Positions 39,755 through 47,382 of a stretch of DNA of 64,000 nucleotides are shown here, in pieces. This stretch comes from Pseudobacteroides cellulosolvens ATCC 35603 = DSM 2933 (GTDB taxonomy: Bacteria; Bacillota; Clostridia; Acetivibrionales; DSM-2933): NCBI RefSeq assembly GCF_001262605.1, contig NZ_LGTC01000001.1:1660501-1724500 (forward strand). Direction: 5' to 3'. How positions within the stretch are numbered: position 1 is the stretch's first letter; each line of letters starts with the position of its first letter. The translations under genes were made by a program, and so were the position numbers. The notes under the pieces are model-generated. The model saw only the letters and a list, made by a program, of their open reading frames with translations. It searched no databases and was not told the DNA's origin.

Positions 39755-40264
39755 TCAATTTTCGATTAAAGCTTCAGAAATTTTAACCCTAAAGAGGTTT
39801 TTAAGTTCAGACCCAACTGTAAATATCTTTCCAACACAGTTGTTTTCAATATTATTACTGCTTTTAGTTATTTTAATAACAGCAGAACTGTTCGCTCCTG
39901 TACCGTCTATTTCTATAACATCACCATCTCGTACTTTCAATACCATACTTTTGCTTGAAAATGCTGCTACTTCGTCTCCATTTATTAACACATTAAGATT
40001 CTCATCCTTTTGAATGTTTTGAAGCTCGAGTTCCAGCTCACCCTCAGAATAAAGATTTTCAACTACCCCTATTGGGCTTCCCTCAAATTCAACATCCTTT
40101 ACAAGAAATTTCCTTGTACTTGGAGCAGCCAGCAATATTTGTGTAAGGATCAACGAAGCGAATAAAACAAAAAAAGTAATTACAAAAACTTTCTCAGAAT
40201 TTGATTTAATCCTTTTCTTCTGGTTACCATTATCCTTTGTTACTTTAAATCCTGTAATCTTCAT
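39755..40264 (-). CDS. Single-pass membrane protein of unknown function
   Basis: The 169 residues have a basic N-terminus (KDNGNQKKRIKSNSEK), one hydrophobic helix at about 26-47 (VFVITFFVLFASLILTQILL) and an outer domain of about 120 residues predicted to be mostly beta. I do not recognise a family. The topology suggests an N-in, C-out anchored protein. It is last in a row of three same-strand genes (RpiR regulator, flavoprotein, this gene), separated by palindromic repeats, and is followed by a terminator. Confidence 0.7.
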   Translation of the reverse strand: MKITGFKVTKDNGNQKKRIKSNSEKVFVITFFVLFASLILTQILLAAPSTRKFLVKDVEFEGSPIGVVENLYSEGELELELQNIQKDENLNVLINGDEVAAFSSKSMVLKVRDGDVIEIDGTGANSSAVIKITKSSNNIENNCVGKIFTVGSELKNLFRVKISEALIEN

Positions 40265-40278
40265 TTCGCATACACTCC

Positions 40279-40421
40279 ATGCATATTAATAGTTTTGAAG
40301 CATTTTAGATGAGTTCCAAAAAATGCCTGGTTACCGGAGATTTCAAAAATATTGATTTTACTTCTCTCCAACATAAATAACCCACCAAGGAAATTTTTGA
40401 AATCTCATTAATTATATGCAT
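40279..40421. repeat. Palindromic intergenic element
   Basis: Outer arms ATGCATATTAAT (40279-40290) and ATTAATTATATGCAT (40407-40421) flank an inner inverted repeat of 14 bp, GAGATTTCAAAAAT (40337-40350) with ATTTTTGAAATCTC (40393-40406). The inner module is shared with the element at 47177-47377, including the words ATATTGA and ACCAAGGAA. Confidence 0.8.
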
Positions 40422-40441
40422 ATTGGTATAAAAAAATACTA

Positions 40442-41671
40442 TTAGCAGTTTGCTCCAGCAAGATAACCTGTTGAAAAAGCTATGGTGAGATTAAAACCTC
40501 CTGTATATGCATCAACATCTATAATTTCTCCTGCAAAAAACAACCCATTAATTAGCTTTGATTCCATAGTTGAAGGATTTATCTCCAGGGTTGATACCCC
40601 TCCGGCAGTTACAATTGCTTCAGTTATTGGCCTAGCACCGCATATGTTAATTTCCAGATTTTTAAGAAGTTTAACAAGACTCCTTTTTTCTTCCTTTGTA
40701 ATCTGGTTAACGAATTTTTCTGGCGATATCAGAGACAAATCAATCACAACAGGTATCATTTTACTTGGAAGTAAATCATCAAGGGCATTTTTAAACTGCT
40801 TGCGGGAATACTTTTCAAAATCCCTTGTCAATCTGTCATACAGCTTTTCCTCATTTAAAGCAGGCTTTAGGTCTATGGAAAGAACAACATCCTTATATTC
40901 ATACTCAAGGATATGTCTACTGGCACTAAGTATGAGAGGTCCTGAAACTCCAAAATGGGTAAAAAGCATTTCTCCAAAATCACTGTATATTTTCTTTCCT
41001 TTAGAATTTTTAAGTGAAATTTCAACATTTTTTAAAGACAGGCCCTGAAGGTCCTTAACCCATTTTTCCTTAGCCAATAGCGGCACTAAAGATGGCTTTA
41101 AATCTATAATCTTGTGTCCTAATTCCTTAGCTATCTTGAAACCATCACCGGTAGAACCCGTTCCAGGATATGAAACACCTCCGGTTGCTAGTATAACACA
41201 GTCACATTCAAGCTTTTTTCCGTCCCTGGTTATTATTCCTGTTACCTTTCCGTCTTTTGTTATAATACTATCAACCGGGGAATTTAGTCTGACACTAACC
41301 CCCTTTAATTTTAGGAATTTCCATAAAGCATCCACAACGTCCTTGGAGTTGTCCGATACGGGAAAAACCCTTTCACCTCTTTCAACCTTGGTTTCTAGTC
41401 CTAACCCGTTTAACATTGCAATTAAATCATGATTTGAAAATGTATAAAAAGAAGAATATAAAAAATTACCATTCCCAGGAGTATTTTTGATTAACCCTTC
41501 AATATCGGTATTACTTGTTACATTGCAGCGTCCCTTACCGGATATCAGAATTTTTTTCCCAAGTCTGTCGTTTTTCTCTAATAATATCACATCATTTCCA
41601 AGCTCTGCAGCCTTTCCTGCAGCCATTATTCCAGCAGGTCCACCGCCTATTACAAATACCTTTTTCTTCAT
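40442..41671 (-). CDS. HI0933/YhiN-family FAD-dependent oxidoreductase
   Basis: The 409 residues open with the dinucleotide-binding motif VFVIGGGPAGIMAAGKAAEL. The family signature GKKILISGKGRCNVTS follows at about 43-58. The middle contains ATGGVSYPGTGSTGDGF and the C-terminus AGEIIDVDAYTGGFNLTIAFSTG. Members of this family (sometimes named aminoacetone oxidase family) bind FAD; the physiological substrate is not established. The start is ATG 41671. It lies between two palindromic elements in a loose three-gene row. Confidence 0.88.
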   Translation of the reverse strand: MKKKVFVIGGGPAGIMAAGKAAELGNDVILLEKNDRLGKKILISGKGRCNVTSNTDIEGLIKNTPGNGNFLYSSFYTFSNHDLIAMLNGLGLETKVERGERVFPVSDNSKDVVDALWKFLKLKGVSVRLNSPVDSIITKDGKVTGIITRDGKKLECDCVILATGGVSYPGTGSTGDGFKIAKELGHKIIDLKPSLVPLLAKEKWVKDLQGLSLKNVEISLKNSKGKKIYSDFGEMLFTHFGVSGPLILSASRHILEYEYKDVVLSIDLKPALNEEKLYDRLTRDFEKYSRKQFKNALDDLLPSKMIPVVIDLSLISPEKFVNQITKEEKRSLVKLLKNLEINICGARPITEAIVTAGGVSTLEINPSTMESKLINGLFFAGEIIDVDAYTGGFNLTIAFSTGYLAGANC

Positions 41672-41696
41672 ACTACTGCTCCCAATTAATATTAGT

Positions 41697-41792
41697 AATG
41701 ACTAAGTATTAACTTCCGCTATAAATTTGGTTCATGTGTTAACTTATCTCATGAACACTCGCATAGAATATTGAAGTAACTTTCTAGTCATT
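41697..41792. repeat. 96-bp palindromic element
   Basis: The element begins with AATGACTAAG and ends with CTAGTCATT, so its termini are inverted copies. The inner halves are imperfect inverted repeats (GTTCATGTGTTAACTTA against CTCATGAACACTCGCATAG). The same ends and half-sites form the outer part of the 201-bp element at 47177-47377. It sits in the spacer between the RpiR-type gene and the flavoprotein gene. Confidence 0.8.
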
Positions 41793-41824
41793 CCTTAATA
41801 AAAAATACAATAATCTCCATAATA

Positions 41825-42721
41825 TTAAAAATCAGCTTTTCTAAACTGGTCAACATGATCCGGCTTTTCATAAACCTGATACTCATCCCATATGTTCTCA
41901 AGCCTCTCAAAAGTTTTAAACAAGTGTTCCTTCCTTCTCATTCCAACAGCAACAATAAGTGCATTTATAACACTTAATGGAGCTACAAGAGAGTCTGCAA
42001 AAGAAGCCATGTCACTTCTTGCGATAAGTGAGCTGTCGGCATATTGTGCAACAGGAGACTCATAACTATCGGTAATTGCAACTACTGAGGCTCCTTGGTC
42101 CTTTGCAAATTGCATAGCTTTAATTGTTCTCTTGGAATACCTTGGAAAGCTTATACCAATAACAACATCACCGCTTGTCGCATTTATAATCTGTTCAAAT
42201 ATCTCACTCACACTAGTTGTGTGGACAAGCCTTACATTGTCAAATATAAGGTTGAAATAAAAGCCTAAAAAGCTTGCCAGCGGTGCGGAGCTTCTTACCC
42301 CAAGGATATATATTTTATTTGCATTTAGTATTGTCTCAATAGTATTGTTAAAACTGCTGTGATCTATTTCCTCCATGGTTATTTTAATTTTCTCCATATC
42401 AGAGCTCAGAACACTTTTTAATATATTCTCATCGCCTATTCTGTTGGATGAAACCTCCAACCTCTGTACTGCCGTAAGCTTACTCTTAATAAGTTCCTGT
42501 AAAACCTTTTGCAATTTGGGGTACCCATCATATCCCAGTTCATTGGCAAACCTTACTACCGTAGATTCACTGACTCCAACATCTTCTCCTAGCTTGGCAG
42601 CTGTCATATATGCAGCTTTTCCATAATGATTTATAATATACCATGCAATTAGTTTTTGCCCCTTGCTAAATTCATTCATATTATCCTGAAGCTTTTTTAT
42701 CAAATCGTTTGACTTATCCAT
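41825..42721 (-). CDS. RpiR/MurR-family transcriptional regulator
   Basis: The 298 residues have the two-part layout of the RpiR family. Residues 1-80 are a helix-turn-helix domain (AAKLGEDVGVSESTVVRFANE). Residues 120-260 are a SIS sugar-phosphate-binding domain (NKIYILGVRSSAPLASFLGF, SGDVVIGISFPRYSKRTI). Family members sense phosphosugars and usually control sugar or cell-wall-sugar catabolism, but no such gene is adjacent, so the target is unknown. It has its own promoter at 42762-42789 and diverges from the plus-strand CapA-like gene. Confidence 0.9.
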   Translation of the reverse strand: MDKSNDLIKKLQDNMNEFSKGQKLIAWYIINHYGKAAYMTAAKLGEDVGVSESTVVRFANELGYDGYPKLQKVLQELIKSKLTAVQRLEVSSNRIGDENILKSVLSSDMEKIKITMEEIDHSSFNNTIETILNANKIYILGVRSSAPLASFLGFYFNLIFDNVRLVHTTSVSEIFEQIINATSGDVVIGISFPRYSKRTIKAMQFAKDQGASVVAITDSYESPVAQYADSSLIARSDMASFADSLVAPLSVINALIVAVGMRRKEHLFKTFERLENIWDEYQVYEKPDHVDQFRKADF

Positions 42722-42761
42722 ATACCCACTCCATCTTATATATTTAGTATATTAAACTTCC

Positions 42762-42789
42762 ATTATACTTGCTTAATTATTAGGAACAA
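42762..42789 (-). promoter_or_regulatory. Promoter of the RpiR-type gene
   Basis: On the minus strand, TTGTTC (complement of 42784-42789) and TATAAT (complement of 42762-42767) are 16 bp apart, about 40 bp before the start codon. Confidence 0.65.
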
Positions 42790-42990
42790 AATCGTTTGGA
42801 TTTTGGTCTAATCCATTACTGATAATATTACATTTTTATAACACAAAAATCAATATATTCATAATGTACTGTTTATTAATTGCTAATCTGACAATAATCA
42901 CTTTTAGTATAGATTATTTTTTGTTTTATTTATATAATAGAATTTGTAAAGTTTCAGAATCCTAATCAAACACGGAAAGGAAGAATACAT

Positions 42991-44109
42991 TTGAAGAAAT
43001 CACTTTTTATTATATTTATTTTAATAGTTTCATCAGCAGGTGTTTTTTTTGCCTATGATTATGCTGTTAACAGTCAGGCACCAGGCAAAAGCCAAGCAAT
43101 CAATTCGCCTACAAAAAAACATATTGCAACGCCTATTATTACCACACCTACTATTGCAAAAACAGCCTCAAATAAAAAGGACACCTTGACGCTTTCCTTT
43201 GCTGGAGATGTATTGCTTGATAGGAGCGTAGCAAATGTTATTGGCAGTAAAGGGGCAAATTTCATATTATCAGATGTCAAACCAATTCTTTCAGGTGCTG
43301 ACATTTCAATGATAAACCTTGAATGCCCTATAAGCACAAGAGGTACTAAAGCAAAGGACAAACAATACACCTTCCGTGCCAAGCCCTCAAGTGTAGATGT
43401 ACTTAAATCTGCAGGTATAGATATTGTTACCCTTGCTAACAATCATGTTCTTGACTTTGGAAAGGATGCAATGCTGGATACCTTTACCTACCTGGATAAA
43501 GCCGGCATAAAATATGTTGGTGCAGGCAATAATCTTGATAAGGCAAGCATGGCAAAATATTATAATATAAATGGCTTCAACGTAGCTATCTTAGGTTCAA
43601 GCCACGTCATTCCCGTGGTTGAATGGGCTGCGGGAAAAAACAAGCCTGGTGTTGCTACAACCTATAATCCCGCAAGGCTTCTTTCTGAAATAAACATTGC
43701 AAAAAAGAAAGCTGATATAGTTGTAGTATACCTGCACTGGGGCACTGAACGAAACACAAAACCCGATACTTATCAAAGAAACCTTGCAAAGAAATATATT
43801 GACAGTGGTGCAGATCTGGTTATAGGTTCTCACCCTCACGTGCTTCAGGGATTTGAATATTATAAGGGAAAACTTATTGCATACAGCCTTGGTAACTTTG
43901 TCTTCACAAATGTAAAGAACGATACAATGATTCTAAATGTAAAGTTTAATAAGGACAAATCATTTACAGCATCAATATCACCATGTTCCATTGATAACTA
44001 CCGCCCGGTGGTTCTTAAGGATAAAAGCAAGCAAACAAAGCTATTTGATAAACTCCAGCAGCTATCGTTCAGTACAAAAATAGACAAAAAAGGTGTCATT
44101 TCAAAGTAA
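42991..44109 (+). CDS. CapA-family protein (PgsA-like metallophosphatase fold)
   Basis: The 372 residues begin with an export signal or membrane anchor (KKSLFIIFILIVSSAGVFFA), followed by a short Thr/Pro/Lys linker. The CapA domain runs from about 65 to 320. It shows SFAGDVLLDRSV, the NLECPIS segment, TLANNHVLDFG, VYLHWGTE and GSHPHVLQGFEYY, whose Asp, Asn and His residues are the expected metal ligands. The family is named after poly-gamma-glutamate capsule synthesis, but many clostridial members stand alone and have no known substrate. No pgsB or pgsC gene is present here. The TTG start at 42991 follows GGAAAGGAAG. It is monocistronic and ends at a strong terminator. Confidence 0.87.
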   Translation: MKKSLFIIFILIVSSAGVFFAYDYAVNSQAPGKSQAINSPTKKHIATPIITTPTIAKTASNKKDTLTLSFAGDVLLDRSVANVIGSKGANFILSDVKPILSGADISMINLECPISTRGTKAKDKQYTFRAKPSSVDVLKSAGIDIVTLANNHVLDFGKDAMLDTFTYLDKAGIKYVGAGNNLDKASMAKYYNINGFNVAILGSSHVIPVVEWAAGKNKPGVATTYNPARLLSEINIAKKKADIVVVYLHWGTERNTKPDTYQRNLAKKYIDSGADLVIGSHPHVLQGFEYYKGKLIAYSLGNFVFTNVKNDTMILNVKFNKDKSFTASISPCSIDNYRPVVLKDKSKQTKLFDKLQQLSFSTKIDKKGVISK

Positions 44110-44137
44110 TTTCATTAATAGTGATATAATATTACTA

Positions 44138-44176
44138 AAGGCCTTGACGGAGCATATTACTCCTTCAAGGCTTTTT
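44138..44176 (+). terminator. Terminator of the CapA-like gene
   Basis: AAGGCCTTGACGGAG (44138-44152) pairs with CTCCTTCAAGGCTTTT (44160-44175) around a 7-base loop, with one mismatch in the stem and a T-run at the end. Confidence 0.9.
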
Positions 44177-44327
44177 AACTCAAATTAATATCTGACATTA
44201 ATATTTTTCTGTCGTGCATTAATATTTTTTATTTTTTCTAAAAAATTATAAGACTTTTTAAATTTCAATGCGTATATATTTATGAAAGTACTTTAAATGA
44301 CATATGTTATGCTTATGTATTATTTTG

Positions 44328-44411
44328 AACAAAATCACGAAATGGTTTTGTCAACCTTAATGGTTGTCGTGAGATTATGGTATAGCATACACCATAATTT
44401 TCTAGACATAG
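44328..44411. repeat. Dispersed hairpin element, copy C
   Basis: This is the third copy of the element at 3925 and 6131. ACAAAATC can pair with GGTTTTGT. The core TCAACCTTAATGGTTGTCGTG matches copy A nearly base for base. The second hairpin is strong here, TATGGT with ACCATA around 44376-44396, and the tail is TTTTCTAGACATA. It fills much of the 373-bp spacer before the small membrane-protein gene. The rest of that spacer (44177-44327) is AT-rich with nothing recognised. Confidence 0.75.
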
Positions 44412-44482
44412 AAAATTTAAAATGAAAGTTAAATATTAATCATTACTAAAACTATTTATTTTTGGAAGGGATGGACGTTTTT

Positions 44483-44989
44483 ATGAAAAAGAATAACCCC
44501 ACGTTAGGAATAATATTGTTGGTAATAGGAGGTATCCTGCTTTACAATAACTTTTTCCACACTAACCTTTTTAGCATGGCTTACATGTGGCCAATGTTTG
44601 TTCTTGGTCTGGGACTCGTATTTGAATTAAATTACTTTACAACCAATAAGGCACCTGGATTGTTGGTACCCGGAGGAATCCTTACATCACTTGGTCTTCT
44701 ATTCTTCTTTGAAACCTTTACACATTGGAGATTTTCAGAAATGACATGGCCAATTTATCCACTTGCAGTTGCAGTCGGCCTATTTCAATTGTACCTTTTC
44801 TCTGGAAGACCAAAAGGGCTGCTTGTACCTGTAGGAATCCTTACAGCCATTGGCGGTAGTTCATTTGCAATAATGTTTATTAACAGATTTACATCCTTTG
44901 CAGCACACAATTTATATGTTCCTGTAATTCTTATAATTCTTGGTGTGTTTTTCATTTTCGGGAGATCTGAAAAAAAAGGTGAATTTTAA
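44483..44989 (+). CDS. Small polytopic membrane protein
   Basis: The 168 residues are mostly hydrophobic, with five or six predicted transmembrane segments. They include LGIILLVIGGILLYN, MWPMFVLGLGLVFELN, VPGGILTSLGLLFFFE and LYVPVILIILGVFFIFG. The repeated xLLVPxGILTxxG pattern suggests an internal duplication. It resembles the membrane part of LiaI/LiaF-like or DUF5668-type proteins; the match is by general pattern only. I chose ATG 44483 because GGAAGGGATGG lies about eight bases before it. A frame up to seven codons longer is possible. Confidence 0.7.
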   Translation: MKKNNPTLGIILLVIGGILLYNNFFHTNLFSMAYMWPMFVLGLGLVFELNYFTTNKAPGLLVPGGILTSLGLLFFFETFTHWRFSEMTWPIYPLAVAVGLFQLYLFSGRPKGLLVPVGILTAIGGSSFAIMFINRFTSFAAHNLYVPVILIILGVFFIFGRSEKKGEF

Positions 44990-45012
44990 TATAAATGGCA
45001 ATATTCCATAAA

Positions 45013-45056
45013 AAAGACACGGCACTATGGTATAACCACCAAAGTGCCGTGTCTTT
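45013..45056. terminator. Bidirectional terminator between convergent genes
   Basis: A perfect 14-bp stem, AAAGACACGGCACT (45013-45026) with AGTGCCGTGTCTTT (45043-45056), has A/T tails on both sides. It stops the plus-strand membrane-protein gene and the minus-strand carboxylase operon. Confidence 0.92.
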
Positions 45057-45079
45057 ATCTATTTTAGAATTTCAAACTC

Positions 45080-46474
45080 TTATACAGGATGAACCTTGTC
45101 TTTATAATCTACCATGTTGCTGTCAATACCATATTTTCCAGCTTGACGTAGCTTGAAGAAATTCTCTGCCACTTGTGGGAACAGTGCATATGACAATACA
45201 TCTTCTTCCTGCTCCAAATACTCCTTCATCTGATCCCTTATACCATCAAGCTCAGGTGATAACAAATCAGCAGGCCTGCATGTAATTGGCTCCTCGTCTC
45301 CCAATATCTTATTGGTTATTTCTGCAGGTATCGGTGCTGGAGTCTTGCCGTATTCACCTTTAACAAGTGCTTTTGATTCCTTTGGAACCATTTTGTATCT
45401 CTCACCCATAAGTACATTTAAAACAGCCTGTGTTCCGACGATCTGGCTGGTAGGAGTTACAAGTGGAGGATAACCGAAGTCTTCCCTAACTCTAGGCACT
45501 TCTTTTAACACTTCCTCATATTTATCAACAGCATTGGACTGTTTAAGCTGGGATACCAAATTGGATAGCATTCCTCCAGGAACCTGGTATATAAGTGCAT
45601 TTACGTCTACTCCCATAACCTTGACATCCAGTAGTCCGCTTTCCAAATACTTATCCTTTATTGGCCTGAAGTATTCTGCAATTTCACTCAACAATCCCAG
45701 ATCTAGACCTGTATCAAACGGAGTATTTTTCAAAGTCGCTACAAGAGGTTCTGTTGCAGGTTGTGAAGTACCAAGGGCCATCGGTGATATAGCACAATCA
45801 ACTACATCAACACCGGCTTCTATAGCCTTAAGGTATGTCATTGAACCAACACCGCTTGTATAGTGGGTATGAAGTTGCACAGGCACCTTTACATTTTCCT
45901 TGATTGCTTTTACCAGCTCAAATGCTGCATATGGAGTCAAAAGGCCTGCCATATCCTTTATGCATATGGAATCACTTCCCATTTCCACCAACTGCTTTGC
46001 ATCATTAACAAAGTGCTGAAGGTTGTGAACAGGACTTATTGTATAGCAAACAGTTCCCTGTGCATGACCACCTTCCTTTTTACAAGCCTTTATTGCTGTT
46101 TCAATATTTCTCGCATCATTTAATGCATCAAATATTCTAAGTATATCAATACCGTTTGCAATGGATTTCTGTACAAAATATTCAACAACATCATCTGCAA
46201 AATTCTTATATGCCAATATGTTCTGGCCTCTTAGAAGCATTTGAAGCTTAGTTTTAGTTTTGCTTCTGATTTTTCTGAGTCTTTCCCATGGATCTTCGTC
46301 AAGAAACCTTAAGCAAGCATCAAAAGTTGCTCCTCCCCATGCCTCAAGGGAGTGATAACCAACACTATCCAATTTCTCCAATATGGGAAGCATATCATCA
46401 ATTTTCATTCTGGTTGCTATAAGGGATTGATGAGCATCCCTTAAAACCGTTTCCGTAATACCAACCTTCGGCAT
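45080..46474 (-). CDS. Carboxyltransferase 5S / OadA-like (pyruvate carboxyl transferase) subunit
   Basis: This subunit moves CO2 between carboxybiotin and pyruvate/oxaloacetate. The 464 residues start MPKVGITETVLRDAHQS, the start of the DRE-TIM-like metal site. They contain LLRGQNILAYKNFADD, CIKDMAGLLTPYAA (the Lys expected to be carbamylated) and VQLHTHYTSG (metal His pair). There is no C-terminal biotin domain, consistent with the separate carrier gene upstream. The start ATG 46474 has a GAGGAAGG stretch nearby. The gene is last in the operon, before the bidirectional terminator. Transcarboxylase, oxaloacetate decarboxylase and pyruvate carboxylase B cannot be fully separated by sequence. 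Confidence 0.9.
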   Translation of the reverse strand: MPKVGITETVLRDAHQSLIATRMKIDDMLPILEKLDSVGYHSLEAWGGATFDACLRFLDEDPWERLRKIRSKTKTKLQMLLRGQNILAYKNFADDVVEYFVQKSIANGIDILRIFDALNDARNIETAIKACKKEGGHAQGTVCYTISPVHNLQHFVNDAKQLVEMGSDSICIKDMAGLLTPYAAFELVKAIKENVKVPVQLHTHYTSGVGSMTYLKAIEAGVDVVDCAISPMALGTSQPATEPLVATLKNTPFDTGLDLGLLSEIAEYFRPIKDKYLESGLLDVKVMGVDVNALIYQVPGGMLSNLVSQLKQSNAVDKYEEVLKEVPRVREDFGYPPLVTPTSQIVGTQAVLNVLMGERYKMVPKESKALVKGEYGKTPAPIPAEITNKILGDEEPITCRPADLLSPELDGIRDQMKEYLEQEEDVLSYALFPQVAENFFKLRQAGKYGIDSNMVDYKDKVHPV

Positions 46475-46531
46475 ATGACACCAACCTTCCTCAAATCTAT
46501 TTAGGTATAATCCCACTTTTTGCAAGCGTTA

Positions 46532-46912
46532 TTAGGATATGGAAACCATAACGTCTCCGGCACTTACTGCTGTACCCTTTCCAACATTTACGGAAGCAAC
46601 TGTTCCATCCTGCGGTGCTGTAATTTCATTTTCCATTTTCATAGCTTCAAGTATCAAAAGTACCTGACCTTTTTTAACAGTATCTCCTGCATTAACATTC
46701 ACCTTAAGAATCGTTCCAGGCATTGGAGCATTAACAGTTGTTGCTCCCTGTGGAACTGCAGTGTCTTTCTTTGGAGCTGCTGCAGGTGCTGCAGTTGCTG
46801 CCTGTGCCGCAGATGTCGGTGCTGCCTTTACAGGAGCACTTACAGGAACTGCTGATTCAACTTTCACCTCTTCTACTTCAACCTCATACTGATTTCCATT
46901 AACCTTTATCAT
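46532..46912 (-). CDS. Biotin carboxyl carrier protein
   Basis: The 126 residues consist of a short N-terminal beta piece ([15 protein letters not shown]), an Ala/Pro/Thr-rich flexible linker (about 25-55) and a biotinyl-lipoyl domain. The domain has the biotin motif [10 protein letters not shown], whose Lys is the attachment site. It matches the 1.3S subunit of transcarboxylases and the carrier of decarboxylase complexes. It lies between the OadG-like peptide and the 5S-like subunit and would shuttle the carboxyl group between the two transferases. Confidence 0.94.
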   Translation of the reverse strand: MIKVNGNQYEVEVEEVKVESAVPVSAPVKAAPTSAAQAATAAPAAAPKKDTAVPQGATTVNAPMPGTILKVNVNAGDTVKKGQVLLILEAMKMENEITAPQDGTVASVNVGKGTAVSAGDVMVSIS

Positions 46913-46946
46913 ATATTTTTCATATTATTTATCCTCCTGTCTAATG

Positions 46947-47135
46947 TTACGTATTAAGCTTTCTAGCTAACCTTTCAGTTCTTCCCATAGTGCTCCAAGC
47001 CGGCGATGTGGTTGGAACCCTAGCTATATTTCTTACAACAAGCCTATAGCCTTCTCTTGTATCCATTTGTGCAATAGCAGCAGATATTACCGCCACTATT
47101 TCATCATCTATTTTGTTAATTTTTTTGTTTGCCAT
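46947..47135 (-). CDS. Short OadG-like soluble peptide
   Basis: The 62 residues from ATG 47135 are preceded by GGAGGAG. The sequence DDEIVAVISAAIAQM plus RRV/PAW-type residues (ARVPTTSPAWSTMGRTERL) resembles the C-terminal part of OadG, the gamma subunit of sodium-pumping decarboxylases. The transmembrane helix of true OadG is absent, so it probably acts as a small soluble stabiliser or assembly factor. A longer frame upstream only runs into the palindromic element. Confidence 0.75.
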   Translation of the reverse strand: MANKKINKIDDEIVAVISAAIAQMDTREGYRLVVRNIARVPTTSPAWSTMGRTERLARKLNT

Positions 47136-47176
47136 AATCTCCTCCTGTTTAATGTCTTGCGACAGGTTTCCTTTGT

Positions 47177-47377
47177 AATGACTAAGAATATACCTTCCGC
47201 TATAAATTTCGCTCATGTGTTGACTTAGGTGATTCCTAAAAAATAACTGGACAACTGGCGATTTCAAAAATATTGAATTTAGTACTTTTCACCATTAAGA
47301 ATTGACCAAGGAAATTTTTGAAATCGCCTTAACTCGTCAACACCCGCGTAGAAATCGGAAGTAATATTTTAGTCATT
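47177..47377. repeat. 201-bp nested palindromic element inside the carboxylase operon
   Basis: The outer ends AATGACTAAG and TTAGTCATT, and the adjoining halves (CTTCCGCTATAAATTTCGCTCATGTG and the inverted CACCCGCGTAG-AAATCGGAAG), match the 96-bp element at 41697. Between the halves lies the inner 15-bp inverted repeat GGCGATTTCAAAAAT (47257-47271) / ATTTTTGAAATCGCC (47314-47328), shared with 40279-40421. It separates the carboxyltransferase gene from the OadG-like gene. Confidence 0.85.
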
Positions 47378-47382
47378 CCTTA

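Noticed and set aside
42901..42940. Promoter for the CapA-like gene with TATAAT at 42933
   Set aside because: No acceptable -35 box at 16-18 bp and no extended -10, so not listed as a feature.
46947..47267. Longer 106-codon version of the OadG-like gene
   Set aside because: The extra N-terminus is translated repeat element. The strong GGAGGAG site sits before ATG 47135.
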